From assembly GCA_046758005.1 (NCBI GenBank), contig JBHHZJ010000003.1, forward strand, positions 1 to 64,000: a stretch of DNA of 64,000 nt, written 5' to 3'. The notes under the pieces are model-generated. The model saw only the letters and a program-made list of their open reading frames with translations, did not search any database and was not told where the DNA came from. The position numbers were made by a program, and so were the translations under genes. The stretch comes from JBHHZJ01 sp046758005. Lineage in GTDB: Bacteria > Pseudomonadota > Alphaproteobacteria > Kiloniellales > J153. Shown here piece by piece: positions 32,513-42,570 of this stretch. The stretch's first letter is position 1, and the number at the start of each line of letters is the position of its first letter.

Positions 32513-33286
32513 CTACCCGGCGTCCGCCCGCCGCGCGTGGACAACGATCGCGGTCACGTTGTCCCGCGCGCCCTTATCCAAGGCCCGCTGCAGCAACGAC
32601 TGGACGGCCTGCCGGCAATCCTGGCGTTCGAGGATCAGGGCGATTTCCTCGTCCGGCAGGACCTTGTTCAAGCCGTCGCTGCAAAGCAGGTAGATGTCTC
32701 CGTCCGCCAGTTCGTGCCCGATCGCGTCGACGATCAGATCGTCCATGGCGCCGACCGCGCGCGTGATCACGTTCCCCGCCGGGTGGGACGCGGCCTCGGA
32801 GCGGTTCAACAAGCCGAGCTTGATCAGTTCCTCGACCTGGGAGTGATCCTGGGTCAGCTGGCGGAACAGGCCGCCGCGCAACAGGTACACCCGGCTGTCG
32901 CCGGCCCATAGACAGATGCCTTCGCTCCGGTAGCCGATGAGGACAGCCACCGTGCTGCCGACGACCCCGCCCCTGGCGTGCGTGGCGGCGTAATCGCGCA
33001 GACGCCTGTTCACCGACTGCAGGCGCACGTCCACTTCGTCGAGCAGAGCATCGCGGCCGGTCGGCGGCGGGACGGAACGAAGCGCCTCGACGATCATGCG
33101 GCTGGCGAAGTCGCCCGCTTCGTGGCCGCCCATGCCGTCGGCGACCGCCCACAGGCCCACCTCTGGGCCGATCCCGGGAAGGTCCACGTAGGCGTCCTCG
33201 TTGACTTTGCGCACCGTGCCGACGTGGGTGCCGCTCGCAGAGTGCCAATGGAAGGGCGCGCCCGTATCGATCATCGGGCCGGACAC
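32513..33286 (-). CDS. PP2C-type Ser/Thr phosphatase of the T6SS
   Basis: PppA/Stp-like metal-dependent phosphatase of 257 residues. Metal-binding motifs are VNEDAYVD (Asp31), VADGMGGHEAG (Asp50), WAGDSRVYLLRGG, LCSDGLNKVL and GARDNVTAIVVHAR, all intact. Expected to reverse phosphorylation made by the neighbouring kinase. The start is uncertain: a GTG at 33286 gives MSGPMIDTG, and an ATG 12 bp later is also possible. It is the first gene of the leftward phosphatase-kinase unit, divergent from the T6SS operon. Confidence 0.9.
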   Translation of the reverse strand: MSGPMIDTGAPFHWHSASGTHVGTVRKVNEDAYVDLPGIGPEVGLWAVADGMGGHEAGDFASRMIVEALRSVPPPTGRDALLDEVDVRLQSVNRRLRDYAATHARGGVVGSTVAVLIGYRSEGICLWAGDSRVYLLRGGLFRQLTQDHSQVEELIKLGLLNRSEAASHPAGNVITRAVGAMDDLIVDAIGHELADGDIYLLCSDGLNKVLPDEEIALILERQDCRQAVQSLLQRALDKGARDNVTAIVVHARRADAG

Positions 33287-33937
33287 CCGCGGCGGCAGGG
33301 CGCGTGCGCGCGCGCGCCGACGCGCGCACGCTCCGATCGCCGGGTATTTCGTGGAGACGCAAGCGCGGCCTCACCATTGCGCGGCCGTTCGCTCAAGCAG
33401 GGTCCGGGTGGCAAAAGGGCCAAGACGTGTCACCGCGCGCGTCGTTAACTAGGCCGATTGCTTGGCAAATTCTAACCGACCGCCGAGTGCGGCGCGACCA
33501 TCTATTCCGCACAACGGCCCCGCGGCGAAGCCGCCGCACCGGCGCGGTGCGCGCCCCTGATCCGGCCCCGGCCGCGCCCGGTAAGGATCCGCGACCGGCG
33601 GCGCCCGCGTCCCCATGTAGATTGACGATTTCCTAATAACTGGTACAGTTTCGATAGGCCCGTGACACGATCGAGAGATTGACCCTAAATCACTGTAATA
33701 ATTAAGGTTAATCCGGTCGGGTCCGAGGGCGGGTATGGTTGGGGAACCGAACCCAGCGGCAGGCGTCCGCGAAATCGGACGCGAACAAGCCCTTCGTCGG
33801 CTTCGTCGGCGCGCGCCCGCCATTGACGCACAGGGGCGGGAGCGGGCGGCGGTCGGGTCGGTTGGGCTCGAAGCGCATCGGGCCGTTCGGCGTTGGGCGT
33901 TCGCGGTTGGGGTGTTGGGCGCGAGGGAGGTTAGGCC
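33287..33937. promoter_or_regulatory. Divergent control region between the phosphatase/kinase unit and the T6SS operon
   Basis: This is the longest gap in the window (651 bp). The segment 33620-33715 is AT-rich by local standards and contains a rightward TTGACC (33677) with AT-rich sequence (TAATAATTAAGG) at the expected -10 distance, a weak but possible sigma-70 promoter for tagH. I find no -24/-12 sigma-54 element in it, unlike the hcp promoters. The part 33735-33930 has open frames with Arg/Gly-rich composition that I judge noncoding. Confidence 0.45.
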
Positions 33938-35449
33938 GTGCCTTTGACATTGCGGGTGAAGGGTTTCCTCGAGGCCTTGCCGCGCCAACAGGCGTCGGCA
34001 ACGCTCGATCGGGGCGCCCTGACCATCGGCCGCGGTGTGCAGAACGACCTGGTCCTGCCCGATCCGGAACGGGTTATTTCCAAGCAGCAGTGCCGCGTGG
34101 AGTTCGTCGACGGCCGGTACCTGCTGACCGACACAAGCACGAACGGCGTCTATCTCAACGCCGCCGACCGGCCGATCGGCCGCGGCAACTCGGTGTACCT
34201 GAAGGACGGCGACCAGCTTCGGATCAGCCACTACGAAATCCTGATCGGCGTCGGCCCCGAGGTCGAAGTGGCCGCCGCCGCGCCGCTCGGCGGCAAGGGC
34301 AAGCGGCCGCTCTCGGACACGCAGAGTCTACCGGGCGACGGCGATCCGCTGGACGACATCCTGCGCCCGGCGGGGCGCCCGGCGGAGCTCGACCCTCTGT
34401 CCGGGCCAGGTTCGATCGCCGAGCCGCCCGAGCCCCCGGCATACGATCAGCCGATCCCGCAGGATTCCGACATCTGGAGCGGCGGCGATCCGGTGTCGGA
34501 GCCGGCCGAGACGCCGGGCCTCCAGCCCGAGCACGTTCCCGCCCAGCAGGAGTTTTTCGAGCCGCCAAGGGCCGTCCCGGAAATACCCGAGGACTGGGAC
34601 GAGGATTTGGCCGCGGAGCCAGGGCAACACGGCCCCGGCGCGCACGGCGCCGCGCCCGACCGGCCCGCGCCCGAGCCTGAGCCGGCGATTCCGCCCGCCG
34701 CGCAGGCGGTACCGCCCGCCCCCTTGCGCGCGGAGCCATCCGCGGCGCCGAGCGCGCCTGTCCGGACGGCCGATCCGACGCCCGCAGCGCCACGCGCGCC
34801 GCCGCCGCCCGTCGAGGCCCCGCACCCTGCGCGCGCCGCGCCCGCGGGCGCGGCGGCCGAGCCGGCCGCGCTGCGCGCGTTCCTGGCCGGCGCGGGGTTG
34901 GAGCACCTCGACATTCCCGACGCGCAAGCCGCCGAGGTCATGCAAGTGCTCGGCACCTTGTACCGGGAGGTCGTGCAGGGCCTGATGGACGTGCTGGCGG
35001 CGCGCAGCAGCATCAAGAACGAGTTCCGGCTGTCGCAGACCACGATCCAGCCGGTGGAGAACAATCCGCTGAAATTCTCGCTCGGCGTGGAGGACGCGAT
35101 GATCGCGCTGCTCACGCGCCGGGGGCGCGGCTACTTGCCGCCGGTCCGGGCGATCCAGGAATCGTTCGACGACATCAAGGCCCACCAGGTCGCCGTTCTG
35201 GCCGGCATGCAGGTCGCCCTGGCGGACCTGCTGCGCCGCTTCAATCCCAAGGCCCTCGAGGAACGACTGGAGCAGGACCGGGGCCTGAGCAACCTTCTGG
35301 GCGTGAAGAAGGCGCGCTACTGGGACGCGTTCGCCCAGATGTATCGGGATTTGGTCGTCGAAGCCGAGGACGACTTCCATAGCCTCTTCGGGCGCGAATT
35401 CGCGCGCGCCTACGAAGATCAGGTGCGGAAGCTCGGCAGACGACAATAA
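33938..35449 (+). CDS. tagH: T6SS FHA-domain protein TagH
   Basis: Phosphothreonine-binding regulator at the head of the T6SS operon, 503 residues from a GTG with GGGAGG 8 bases upstream. The FHA domain spans about 20-104: LTIGRGVQNDLVLPD, VISKQQCRVEF and LTDTSTNGVYLN hold the Arg, Ser and Asn residues that bind phosphothreonine. A Pro/Ala/Glu-rich linker (about 110-305) follows. The C-terminal 195 residues carry the TagH/ImpI helical domain (VVQGLMDVLAARSSIKNEFR, NNPLKFSLGVEDAM, YWDAFAQMYRDLVVEAEDDF). In the threonine-phosphorylation pathway the FHA protein is the kinase target that licenses secretion; kinase and phosphatase are just upstream on the other strand. Confidence 0.92.
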   Translation: MPLTLRVKGFLEALPRQQASATLDRGALTIGRGVQNDLVLPDPERVISKQQCRVEFVDGRYLLTDTSTNGVYLNAADRPIGRGNSVYLKDGDQLRISHYEILIGVGPEVEVAAAAPLGGKGKRPLSDTQSLPGDGDPLDDILRPAGRPAELDPLSGPGSIAEPPEPPAYDQPIPQDSDIWSGGDPVSEPAETPGLQPEHVPAQQEFFEPPRAVPEIPEDWDEDLAAEPGQHGPGAHGAAPDRPAPEPEPAIPPAAQAVPPAPLRAEPSAAPSAPVRTADPTPAAPRAPPPPVEAPHPARAAPAGAAAEPAALRAFLAGAGLEHLDIPDAQAAEVMQVLGTLYREVVQGLMDVLAARSSIKNEFRLSQTTIQPVENNPLKFSLGVEDAMIALLTRRGRGYLPPVRAIQESFDDIKAHQVAVLAGMQVALADLLRRFNPKALEERLEQDRGLSNLLGVKKARYWDAFAQMYRDLVVEAEDDFHSLFGREFARAYEDQVRKLGRRQ

Positions 35450-35498
35450 CGGCCGCCCGGTGGCGGTAGACCGGAAGCAAGGGGGAGGGAGACGGGCT

Positions 35499-36017
35499 GT
35501 GCAAGACTACAAGCGGAACACCATTCGGTGCCTTTCGGCCTGCGCGATCGCCTTGACCGTCTCGGGGTGTCTGGCCGGCGCCGCCGGCAGCGTGGCCGGG
35601 AAGCTCATCGACAAGATGTTCGAGCCGTCGCCGACGCGCATGGAGGCCAAGATCGGAGCGTCCGAGGACGTGAACCCGGACTATGACGGCCAACCCTCGC
35701 CGCTCGTCGTGCGGCTCTACGAACTGAAGTCGCCGACCTCTTTCAACAACGCGGCGTTCTTCGCCCTGTACGACAGCGACGTCGCCGCGTTGGGCGGCGA
35801 CCTGCAGAACCGCGAGGAAATCGAGCTGCAGCCGGGCCAGGCGCTGGAGATCGAGCGCGAGCTCAAGCCGGAGACCCGTTACATCGGTGTAATGGCCGCC
35901 TACCGCGACATCGACAACGCGGCCTGGCGCGCGGTCCACGAGGTGGAGGAGGGGGCGACGGCCGAGCTGGCCATCGACTTCGCGCGCCTGAGCGTGACGA
36001 TCACGGAAACGGACTAG
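35499..36017 (+). CDS. tssJ: T6SS outer-membrane lipoprotein TssJ
   Basis: Outer-membrane anchor of the T6SS membrane complex, binding the periplasmic tip of TssM. A lipoprotein signal ends in the lipobox LTVSGC, so Cys24 becomes the lipidated N-terminus. The mature domain shows VVRLYELKSPTSFNNAAFFAL and KPETRYIGVMAAYRDIDNAAWR, the TssJ beta-sandwich motifs. The product is 172 residues from the GTG at 35499, chosen for the GGAGGG upstream. A GTG 39 bp earlier is in frame but lacks such a site. Confidence 0.9.
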   Translation: MQDYKRNTIRCLSACAIALTVSGCLAGAAGSVAGKLIDKMFEPSPTRMEAKIGASEDVNPDYDGQPSPLVVRLYELKSPTSFNNAAFFALYDSDVAALGGDLQNREEIELQPGQALEIERELKPETRYIGVMAAYRDIDNAAWRAVHEVEEGATAELAIDFARLSVTITETD

Positions 36018-36246
36018 GGCCGGTCTTCAAACCCGGATATGGCCGAGATGATTCAGATTTGGTCAATGGCTAGGGAGGGCGCGGAGGGGCGCCGGCGATG
36101 CGGGGCATCGTCAAGCCGTCACGACCGCATTTTGCTCAATTCCCAAGCACCCTTCGGGCGCCGCTCGGAACGGCGCCGATGCCGCGCCCTTGGGCGCATA
36201 CGCCGCGCTCATATCGCTGCGCGCCGCAACACGCCCAGAGCCCTTG

Positions 36247-37581
36247 ATGTCACAGTACAATAAGGTTGTCTGGTCGGAGGGGATGTTCCTGCGTCCCCAT
36301 CATTTCCAGCAACAGGACCGCTACTTCGAAAACCTCATCGGCCATTGCGCCACGGGCCAACGGCCCCACGCCTGGGGGTTCTCCGAGCTCAAGATCGACC
36401 GCGAGCTGTTGCAAACCGGGAAGTTCGCGCTGGCGCAGTGCCGCGGCGTCACGCCCGACGGCACGCTGTTCAACCTGCCGGAGGAAGCCGACCTTCCCAA
36501 GCCCTTGGACCTGACCGAGGAGGTGGAGGACTGCACCGTGTTTCTGGCCTTGCCGTCGCGCGCCACGGCGAGCTCGGACGTGGACGTGGGCGACGTGGCC
36601 AACGGCACGGCCCGCTACCAGGTCCGCGAGTCGGAGGTGCGCGACAGCAGCGGGCGCAACGAAACCCTGGTGCCGATCCACGTCGGCCGCCTGCGGTTCC
36701 GGCTCATGCTCGAGTCCGAGGACCGGCGCGGCTACCATTGCCTGGGCCTGGCGCGGATCGTTCAGGTCGGCGCCGACAAGAGCGTCGTGTTCGACGAGGG
36801 GTACATTCCGCCCTGCATCGACTGCCAGGTTTCGCCGGGCCTCGGCGGCTTCCTCAACGAGTTGCTCGGCCTGCTGCACCAGCGTGGCGACAGCCTGGCC
36901 GGCCGGGTCTCGGAATCGGGCCGCGGCGGGGCGGCGGAGATCGCCGACTTCCTGCTGCTCCAGCTCGTCAACCGTTACGAGCCGTTGGTCGCCCACCTGG
37001 CGAAGCTCAGAGTCCTTCACCCGGAGGCGCTGTACCGGATGTTCTTGACGATGGCCGGCGAGCTGGCGACCTTCGCCCTCGATGACAAGCGCCCGCCGGG
37101 TTTCTCCGAGTATCGGCACGATGCCCTGAAGGAGACGTTCGAGCCGGTCAAGGCGTCCCTGCGCCGCTCGCTGAGCATGGTTCTGGAACGCAACGCCATC
37201 GCGATCCCCCTCGACGAACGCAAGTACGGCATCCGGGTCGCCGAGTTGGCCGACCGCAGCCTGCTCACGCAAGCCAGCTTCGTGCTCGCGGTCGGCGCCG
37301 ACGTCCCCGCCGAGCGGCTGCGCGGGACCTTCCCGGGCCAGGTGAAGATCGGGCCGGTGGAGAAGATTCGGGAGCTGGTGAACCTGGCGCTTCCGGGCAT
37401 CCCGCTGTCGCCGCTGCCCGCGGCGCCGCGCCAGATCCCCTATCACGCGGGGGTGACCTATTTCCAACTGGATACCAGCCACGCCTTCTGGAAACAGCTT
37501 CAGCAGTCCGGCGGCCTGGCGTTCCACGTCTCCGGAAAGTATCCGGATCTCGAGATGACGTTCTGGGCAATCAAAAAGTAG
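36247..37581 (+). CDS. tssK: T6SS baseplate subunit TssK
   Basis: Links the baseplate to the TssL/TssM membrane complex. The 444 residues begin with the family hallmark VVWSEGMFLRPHHFQQQDRY and carry a long all-alpha C-terminal half (VNLALPGIPLSPLPAAPRQI), matching the usual TssK size of about 445. The ATG lacks a strong ribosome site. The 229 bp before it contain no gene; 5 bp separate it from tssL. Confidence 0.95.
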   Translation: MSQYNKVVWSEGMFLRPHHFQQQDRYFENLIGHCATGQRPHAWGFSELKIDRELLQTGKFALAQCRGVTPDGTLFNLPEEADLPKPLDLTEEVEDCTVFLALPSRATASSDVDVGDVANGTARYQVRESEVRDSSGRNETLVPIHVGRLRFRLMLESEDRRGYHCLGLARIVQVGADKSVVFDEGYIPPCIDCQVSPGLGGFLNELLGLLHQRGDSLAGRVSESGRGGAAEIADFLLLQLVNRYEPLVAHLAKLRVLHPEALYRMFLTMAGELATFALDDKRPPGFSEYRHDALKETFEPVKASLRRSLSMVLERNAIAIPLDERKYGIRVAELADRSLLTQASFVLAVGADVPAERLRGTFPGQVKIGPVEKIRELVNLALPGIPLSPLPAAPRQIPYHAGVTYFQLDTSHAFWKQLQQSGGLAFHVSGKYPDLEMTFWAIKK

Positions 37582-37586
37582 GCGCC

Positions 37587-38948
37587 ATGCAGGACGACGA
37601 CGGCCACCCGGATACCGGCTCGGAGGACTTGGAACGGACCGTCATCTTGCCGTCCCCGGGCGGGCGTCGCCGCGTCATCAACGAGACGGCCTCGGCGCCG
37701 CAGCCGCCGCCCGCCACGGCCGGGCGGCTCGATGCGACCGCGGTCATCGCCGAGGCTATCAGGCGCAACATCCTCCTGCGCTGCGCGGCGACGGCGTTCG
37801 CCCTGGTGCGGCGCTTGCGGGGGCTCACCCAACACGACGACGTGCCGGGGCTGCGCGATCGCATGCTTCGAATGGTCAAGGACTTCGAGGCCAAGGCGCG
37901 AGAGCTGGGAGCGACTCCGGAGTCGGCCTACGCCGGGCGTTACGCCCTTTGCGCGCTGATCGACGAGACGGTCCTGAGTACCCCTTGGGGCAGCGAGAGC
38001 ATGTGGACCAAGCAGAGCCTGCTCGCCACGCTGCACAACGAAACCGGCGGCGGCGAGAAGTTCTTCCAGATCCTGTCGCGCATGTCCGAGGACCCGGGGC
38101 GCAACATCGACCTGCTGGAGCTGCTCTACATGTGCCTGTGCCTCGGGTTCCGGGGCAAGTACGGCATCATGGAACGCGGCCTGGCGCAGCTCGAGGAGAT
38201 CGAGCACGGGCTGTACCGGACGATCAGGAACCAGAGAGGCGAGGGCGAGAAGGAGCTTTCGCTCCACTGGCGCGGGGTCACGGATCGGGGGCCCGCGGTG
38301 GCCCGGTTCCTTCCGTTATGGGTGGTGCCGATCATGGTGTGCGCCGTGGCGGTGCTCCTGTACATGGGTTTGAGCTACAGCCTCAACCGGTCGTCCGACG
38401 GCGTCTTCGCCCGCCTGAACGAGCTCGGCCGGGAGGCCGTGCAGCGCCAGGCCGCGTCCGCCCGAACCTTGCCGCAGGCGCCGGTCGTGGCGCCGCCCGA
38501 GACCGCCGAGCCGGGGCCGGCGGAACGTATCCGCGGCCTGCTCGAGGACGAGGTCCGCCGCGGCCTGCTCGAGGTCGTCGATCAGGGCAACGCAACCATG
38601 ATCCTGATCCACAATCGCGGGCTCTTCGCGTCCGGCAGCGCGCGGGTGTCGGACAATTACCGCCCGCTGCTCGGCAAGGTCGGCGCCGCCTTGGAGGACC
38701 AGCCGGCCCCGATTCTGGTCATCGGGCACACCGACAGCCAGCCGATCCGGACGCTGCAGTTTCCGTCCAACTGGCACCTGTCGTCGGCGCGGGCGAACGC
38801 GGTGGTGGCGGCGCTCGGCGAAGCGATGAGCGATCCGGACAAATTGATCGCCGAAGGGCGCGGCGCCACGGAGCCGATCGCGTCGAACGAGACCGCCGCC
38901 GGGCGCGAGCAGAACCGGCGCATCGAGATCAAGGTATCCGGGCAATGA
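37587..38948 (+). CDS. tssL: T6SS inner-membrane protein TssL with peptidoglycan-binding OmpA domain
   Basis: Membrane-complex subunit of 453 residues. The cytosolic DotU/IcmH-like domain (about 50-235) includes GRYALCALIDETVLSTPWG and FQILSRMSEDPGRNIDLLELLY. A single membrane helix lies near 247-267 (LPLWVVPIMVCAVAVLLYMG). The periplasmic C-terminal OmpA/MotB-like domain (about 335-453) has ILVIGHTDSQPIRTLQFPSN and NRRIEIKVSG, which bind peptidoglycan. This is the extended form of TssL. It starts 5 bp after tssK. Confidence 0.95.
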   Translation: MQDDDGHPDTGSEDLERTVILPSPGGRRRVINETASAPQPPPATAGRLDATAVIAEAIRRNILLRCAATAFALVRRLRGLTQHDDVPGLRDRMLRMVKDFEAKARELGATPESAYAGRYALCALIDETVLSTPWGSESMWTKQSLLATLHNETGGGEKFFQILSRMSEDPGRNIDLLELLYMCLCLGFRGKYGIMERGLAQLEEIEHGLYRTIRNQRGEGEKELSLHWRGVTDRGPAVARFLPLWVVPIMVCAVAVLLYMGLSYSLNRSSDGVFARLNELGREAVQRQAASARTLPQAPVVAPPETAEPGPAERIRGLLEDEVRRGLLEVVDQGNATMILIHNRGLFASGSARVSDNYRPLLGKVGAALEDQPAPILVIGHTDSQPIRTLQFPSNWHLSSARANAVVAALGEAMSDPDKLIAEGRGATEPIASNETAAGREQNRRIEIKVSGQ

Positions 38949-38988
38949 GCATGACCGGCGCCGCGGGCCGAACACGGCGGGGTGGCCG

Positions 38989-41900
38989 ATGATGGGCATG
39001 CTCGGCAAGGCGTTCGGCTGGCTCCTGAACCGGTGGGTATTTTCCGTCCTCGGGATCATCCTGCTCGCCCTGCTGGTCTGGTTCGTCGGGCCCCTGGTGG
39101 CGGTCGCCGGCTACCAGCCCCTGGTCGAGCCGGTGCCGCGCCTGGTCACGATCCTCGTGCTGGTCCTGTTATGGGGCATCCGCTACGTCTGGGTGGCGGC
39201 CCGCGCGAAGCAGACCAACGCGCAGGTCATCGAAGGTTTGACCGTCAGCCCGGGCGAATCGGATGCCGAGGCGGTCGATTCGCACGCCTCGGGCGAGGAG
39301 ATCGCGATCCTGCGCGAGCGGTTCCGGGAAGCGCTCTCGGTCCTCAAGAAGGCCAAGCTGGGCGGCCGCCGCGGCCGGCGCCAGCTCTACCAGCTGCCGT
39401 GGTACCTTATGATCGGCCCGCCCGGCGCCGGAAAGACCACCGCGCTCAAGAACTCCGGGCTCAGGTTCCCCCTGATGGAGAAATTCGGCAACGACGCCAT
39501 CCAGGGGGTCGGCGGCACCCGGAACTGCGACTGGTGGTTCACCGACGAGGCGGTGTTGCTCGACACCGCCGGGCGCTACACGACCCAGGACAGCGACCAG
39601 GCCGCCGACCGCGCGGCGTGGGCCGGCTTCCTTGACCTCTTGAAGAGACATCGCCGCCGGCGGCCGATCGATGGCGTGCTCATCGCCTTCAGCGTCACCG
39701 AACTGGCGCAGCAGAACGCCGACGAACGCAGTCAGCACGCGCGCGCGGTGCGTCAACGCCTGCAGGAGCTCTACGAAACGCTGAAGCTCCAGGTGCCTGT
39801 CTACGTGATCTTCACCAAGTGCGACCTCGTGGCCGGCTTTATCGAGTACTTCGACGACCTCGACCGCGACCAGCGGGGCCAGGTGTGGGGCTTCACCTTC
39901 CCGATCGAGACGTCGCAGCGACCGGGCGCGGTGGTCGAGGCCTTCGGACCCGAGTTCGACGCGCTGATGGAGCGGCTCGACGGCCGGCTGTTCGCCCGCC
40001 TCGACAAGGAGCGGGACATCAACCGCCGCGGCGCGATTCAGGGCTACGTGCAACAAATGGCGTCGCTGAAGGAACCCTTGCAGGAGTTCCTCGCGGAGGT
40101 GTTCCAGGCCAGCCGGTTCGAAAACGCCAACCTGCTGCGCGGCGTGTATCTGTCGAGCGGGACCCAGGAAGGCACGCCGATCGACCGGGTGATCAGCTCC
40201 ATCGCCGGAACCTTCGGCCTCGACCGGCAGGTCCTGCCCGCTTTCAGCGGCCCCGGGCGCAGCTATTTCCTGACCCGTCTGCTGCGCGACGTGGTGTTTC
40301 AGGAGGCCGACCTGGTCGGCCACACCGGTTGGTTCGACCGGTTCCGCGCGGGGTTCCAATGGGCCGCCTACACCGCGGCCGCGGCCGTGCTGGCGCTGCT
40401 CGGGCTCGCCTGGCTGACCAGCTACGCGCGCAATCAGGACTACATCGCGGATGTCGAGGAGAACGTCGCGGCGTACGAGCAGAGCGCCGGCAGTTTGTTC
40501 TCCGGTCGCGGCAGCGTGCTTGAGGTCCTGCCGCTGCTCAATGCCCTGCGCACGCTGCCCGGCGGATACGAGGACCGGGACAAGTCGGTTCCCATAACGA
40601 TGGGCTTCGGCCTCTACCAGGGCGACAAGCTCGGCGATGCCGCCCGGACCGCCTACCGGCGGTCGTTGACCTACATGATGCTGCCGCGGATCATGGCGCG
40701 CATCGAGGGGCAGATCGAAGAGAACGTCGGCAATCCCGGCCTGCTTTACGAGGCGCTCAAGGTCTACCTGATGCTCGGGACCCCGCGCCATCTCGACCGG
40801 GATCTGGTCGAGGCCTGGATCGCCCTCGACTGGGATACGCGCCTGGCCGGGCCGGGCAACGCCAAGGTCCGGGACGATCTGCGCCGCCACCTGAGCGCCC
40901 TCTTGCAGGGTGAGCTGCGTCCGCCGCCGCTGGACGGCACGCTCGTGGCCCAGGCGCGCGCCGTTCTGCTGCGCCAGCCCCTGTCGGTGCGCGTCTATCG
41001 CCGGATCGAGCGCGACAGCCGCGGCGGCCAGCTGCGGGAGTGGCGCATCACCGACCGGCTCGGCGAGGCCGCGACGCGGTACTTCCGGCGCAAGAGCGGC
41101 AAGCCTCTGTCGGAGGGAATCCCGGGGCTGTTCACCTATGCCGGGTTCCGGGACCACTTCCTGGCCAAGGGCCAGAGCCTGATCCGGGAGGCCGCCGGCG
41201 AGACCTGGGTGCTGGGGCCAGAGTACGAGGGCGGCCTCGACGCCGACCAGCTGCAAGGCCTCATCCGCGAGGTCACCGAGCTCTACCTGGCGGATTACAT
41301 CCGCCGCTGGGAGGCGTTCCTCGCCGACATGGACATCGTCGCGTTCCGCGATTTCGACCACGCGGTGGAAGTGGTCAACGCCCTGTCCGCCATCGACTCG
41401 CCGATCAAGACCTTCCTGCGCGCCGTGAGCGAGCAGACCCGCCTGGCGAACGCGCCGGTCGAGGTCGCCGGCGGCGCTCGGACCTCGAGCCGGCTGCGGC
41501 AGGTGAAGGAACGGCTGTCGAAGCTGCTCGATCTGGCGCCCGAGGCCAAGGCGATGACTCCGAACCTGGATCCTTTCCTCGCCGTGGACCGTCGGTTCCA
41601 GAGGATTCATGCGCTGGCCGGGACCAACGATCAGGCGCCGGCGCCGATCGACCAAGTCCTCAGCCTGCTGAAGGACCTGTACCTCCACCTCGCCTCGATC
41701 AGCGGCGCCGACCGCCGCGGCGATGCGGCGCGCGCCGCCGCGGCCGGGGACTCGAGCGTGGTCCAGCGGGTCAAACTCGAGGCCGACCGGCTGCCCGACC
41801 CGGTCGGCCGCTGGCTGCGGCGCATGGCGCGCGCCAGCTCGCAGATCACGGTCGGGGTGGTGCGGGCGCGCCTGGACGCCATCTGGTCCACGGAGGTCGC

Positions 41901-42570
41901 GCCGTATTGCCAGCGGGCGCTGGATAACCGTTACCCCCTGTCCAGGAGCAGCCCGCAGGACGCCAACCTGAACGACTTCGCGCGCTATTTCGGCCCCCAG
42001 GGACTGGTCGACCAGTTCTTCAAGACCTACTTGGCGCCCTTCGTCGATACGTCGGTGCGGCCGTGGCGCACGCTGAGCAGCGGCGGCGCCCGGGTCGGGA
42101 TCTCGGACGGGGCGCTGCGCCAGTTCGAAGCCGCGGCGCGGATCCGGGAGGCGTACTTCACCGGCGCCGGCGCGACGCCGACCGTCAGCTTCGAGATCAA
42201 GCCGGTGAGCCTGCACAAGTCGGCCAGCCAGGTGCTGCTCGAGGTCGGCGAGCAGAAGCTCGCCTATCGGCACGGGCCGCCCCGGCTGGAGCGGATGCAG
42301 TGGCCTGCGCCGAGCGGATCGAGCCGGGCCCGGGTCGTCTTTACCGCGCTGGGCGGGGGCCGGACGGCCACCGTATCCGCCGACGGGCCCTGGGCCTGGT
42401 TCCGGTTGCTCGACCAGGGGCGGATCGAGCCGACCGCCATGGCCGACCGCTTCAAGGTCGCCTTCGAGGCCCAGGGCCTGACCGCGACGTTCGAGCTGCG
42501 CGCCGGCAGCGTGGCCAACCCCTTCCGTCTGGACGCGATCCAAGGATTTCGATGCCTGGAGAGGCTGTAG
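38989..42570 (+). CDS. tssM: T6SS inner-membrane protein TssM (IcmF)
   Basis: Central channel of the membrane complex, 1193 residues. Two N-terminal membrane helices (about 16-34 and 51-66) are followed by a cytosolic NTPase-like domain with Walker A GPPGAGKTTALKN near 143. A third helix (about 457-475, YTAAAAVLALLGLAWLTSY) precedes the large periplasmic part that meets TssJ. The C-terminal EIKPVSLHKSASQVLLEV and GPWAWFRLLDQGRIE are family-typical. Its 3' end overlaps tagF by 19 bp. Confidence 0.96.
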   Translation: MMGMLGKAFGWLLNRWVFSVLGIILLALLVWFVGPLVAVAGYQPLVEPVPRLVTILVLVLLWGIRYVWVAARAKQTNAQVIEGLTVSPGESDAEAVDSHASGEEIAILRERFREALSVLKKAKLGGRRGRRQLYQLPWYLMIGPPGAGKTTALKNSGLRFPLMEKFGNDAIQGVGGTRNCDWWFTDEAVLLDTAGRYTTQDSDQAADRAAWAGFLDLLKRHRRRRPIDGVLIAFSVTELAQQNADERSQHARAVRQRLQELYETLKLQVPVYVIFTKCDLVAGFIEYFDDLDRDQRGQVWGFTFPIETSQRPGAVVEAFGPEFDALMERLDGRLFARLDKERDINRRGAIQGYVQQMASLKEPLQEFLAEVFQASRFENANLLRGVYLSSGTQEGTPIDRVISSIAGTFGLDRQVLPAFSGPGRSYFLTRLLRDVVFQEADLVGHTGWFDRFRAGFQWAAYTAAAAVLALLGLAWLTSYARNQDYIADVEENVAAYEQSAGSLFSGRGSVLEVLPLLNALRTLPGGYEDRDKSVPITMGFGLYQGDKLGDAARTAYRRSLTYMMLPRIMARIEGQIEENVGNPGLLYEALKVYLMLGTPRHLDRDLVEAWIALDWDTRLAGPGNAKVRDDLRRHLSALLQGELRPPPLDGTLVAQARAVLLRQPLSVRVYRRIERDSRGGQLREWRITDRLGEAATRYFRRKSGKPLSEGIPGLFTYAGFRDHFLAKGQSLIREAAGETWVLGPEYEGGLDADQLQGLIREVTELYLADYIRRWEAFLADMDIVAFRDFDHAVEVVNALSAIDSPIKTFLRAVSEQTRLANAPVEVAGGARTSSRLRQVKERLSKLLDLAPEAKAMTPNLDPFLAVDRRFQRIHALAGTNDQAPAPIDQVLSLLKDLYLHLASISGADRRGDAARAAAAGDSSVVQRVKLEADRLPDPVGRWLRRMARASSQITVGVVRARLDAIWSTEVAPYCQRALDNRYPLSRSSPQDANLNDFARYFGPQGLVDQFFKTYLAPFVDTSVRPWRTLSSGGARVGISDGALRQFEAAARIREAYFTGAGATPTVSFEIKPVSLHKSASQVLLEVGEQKLAYRHGPPRLERMQWPAPSGSSRARVVFTALGGGRTATVSADGPWAWFRLLDQGRIEPTAMADRFKVAFEAQGLTATFELRAGSVANPFRLDAIQGFRCLERL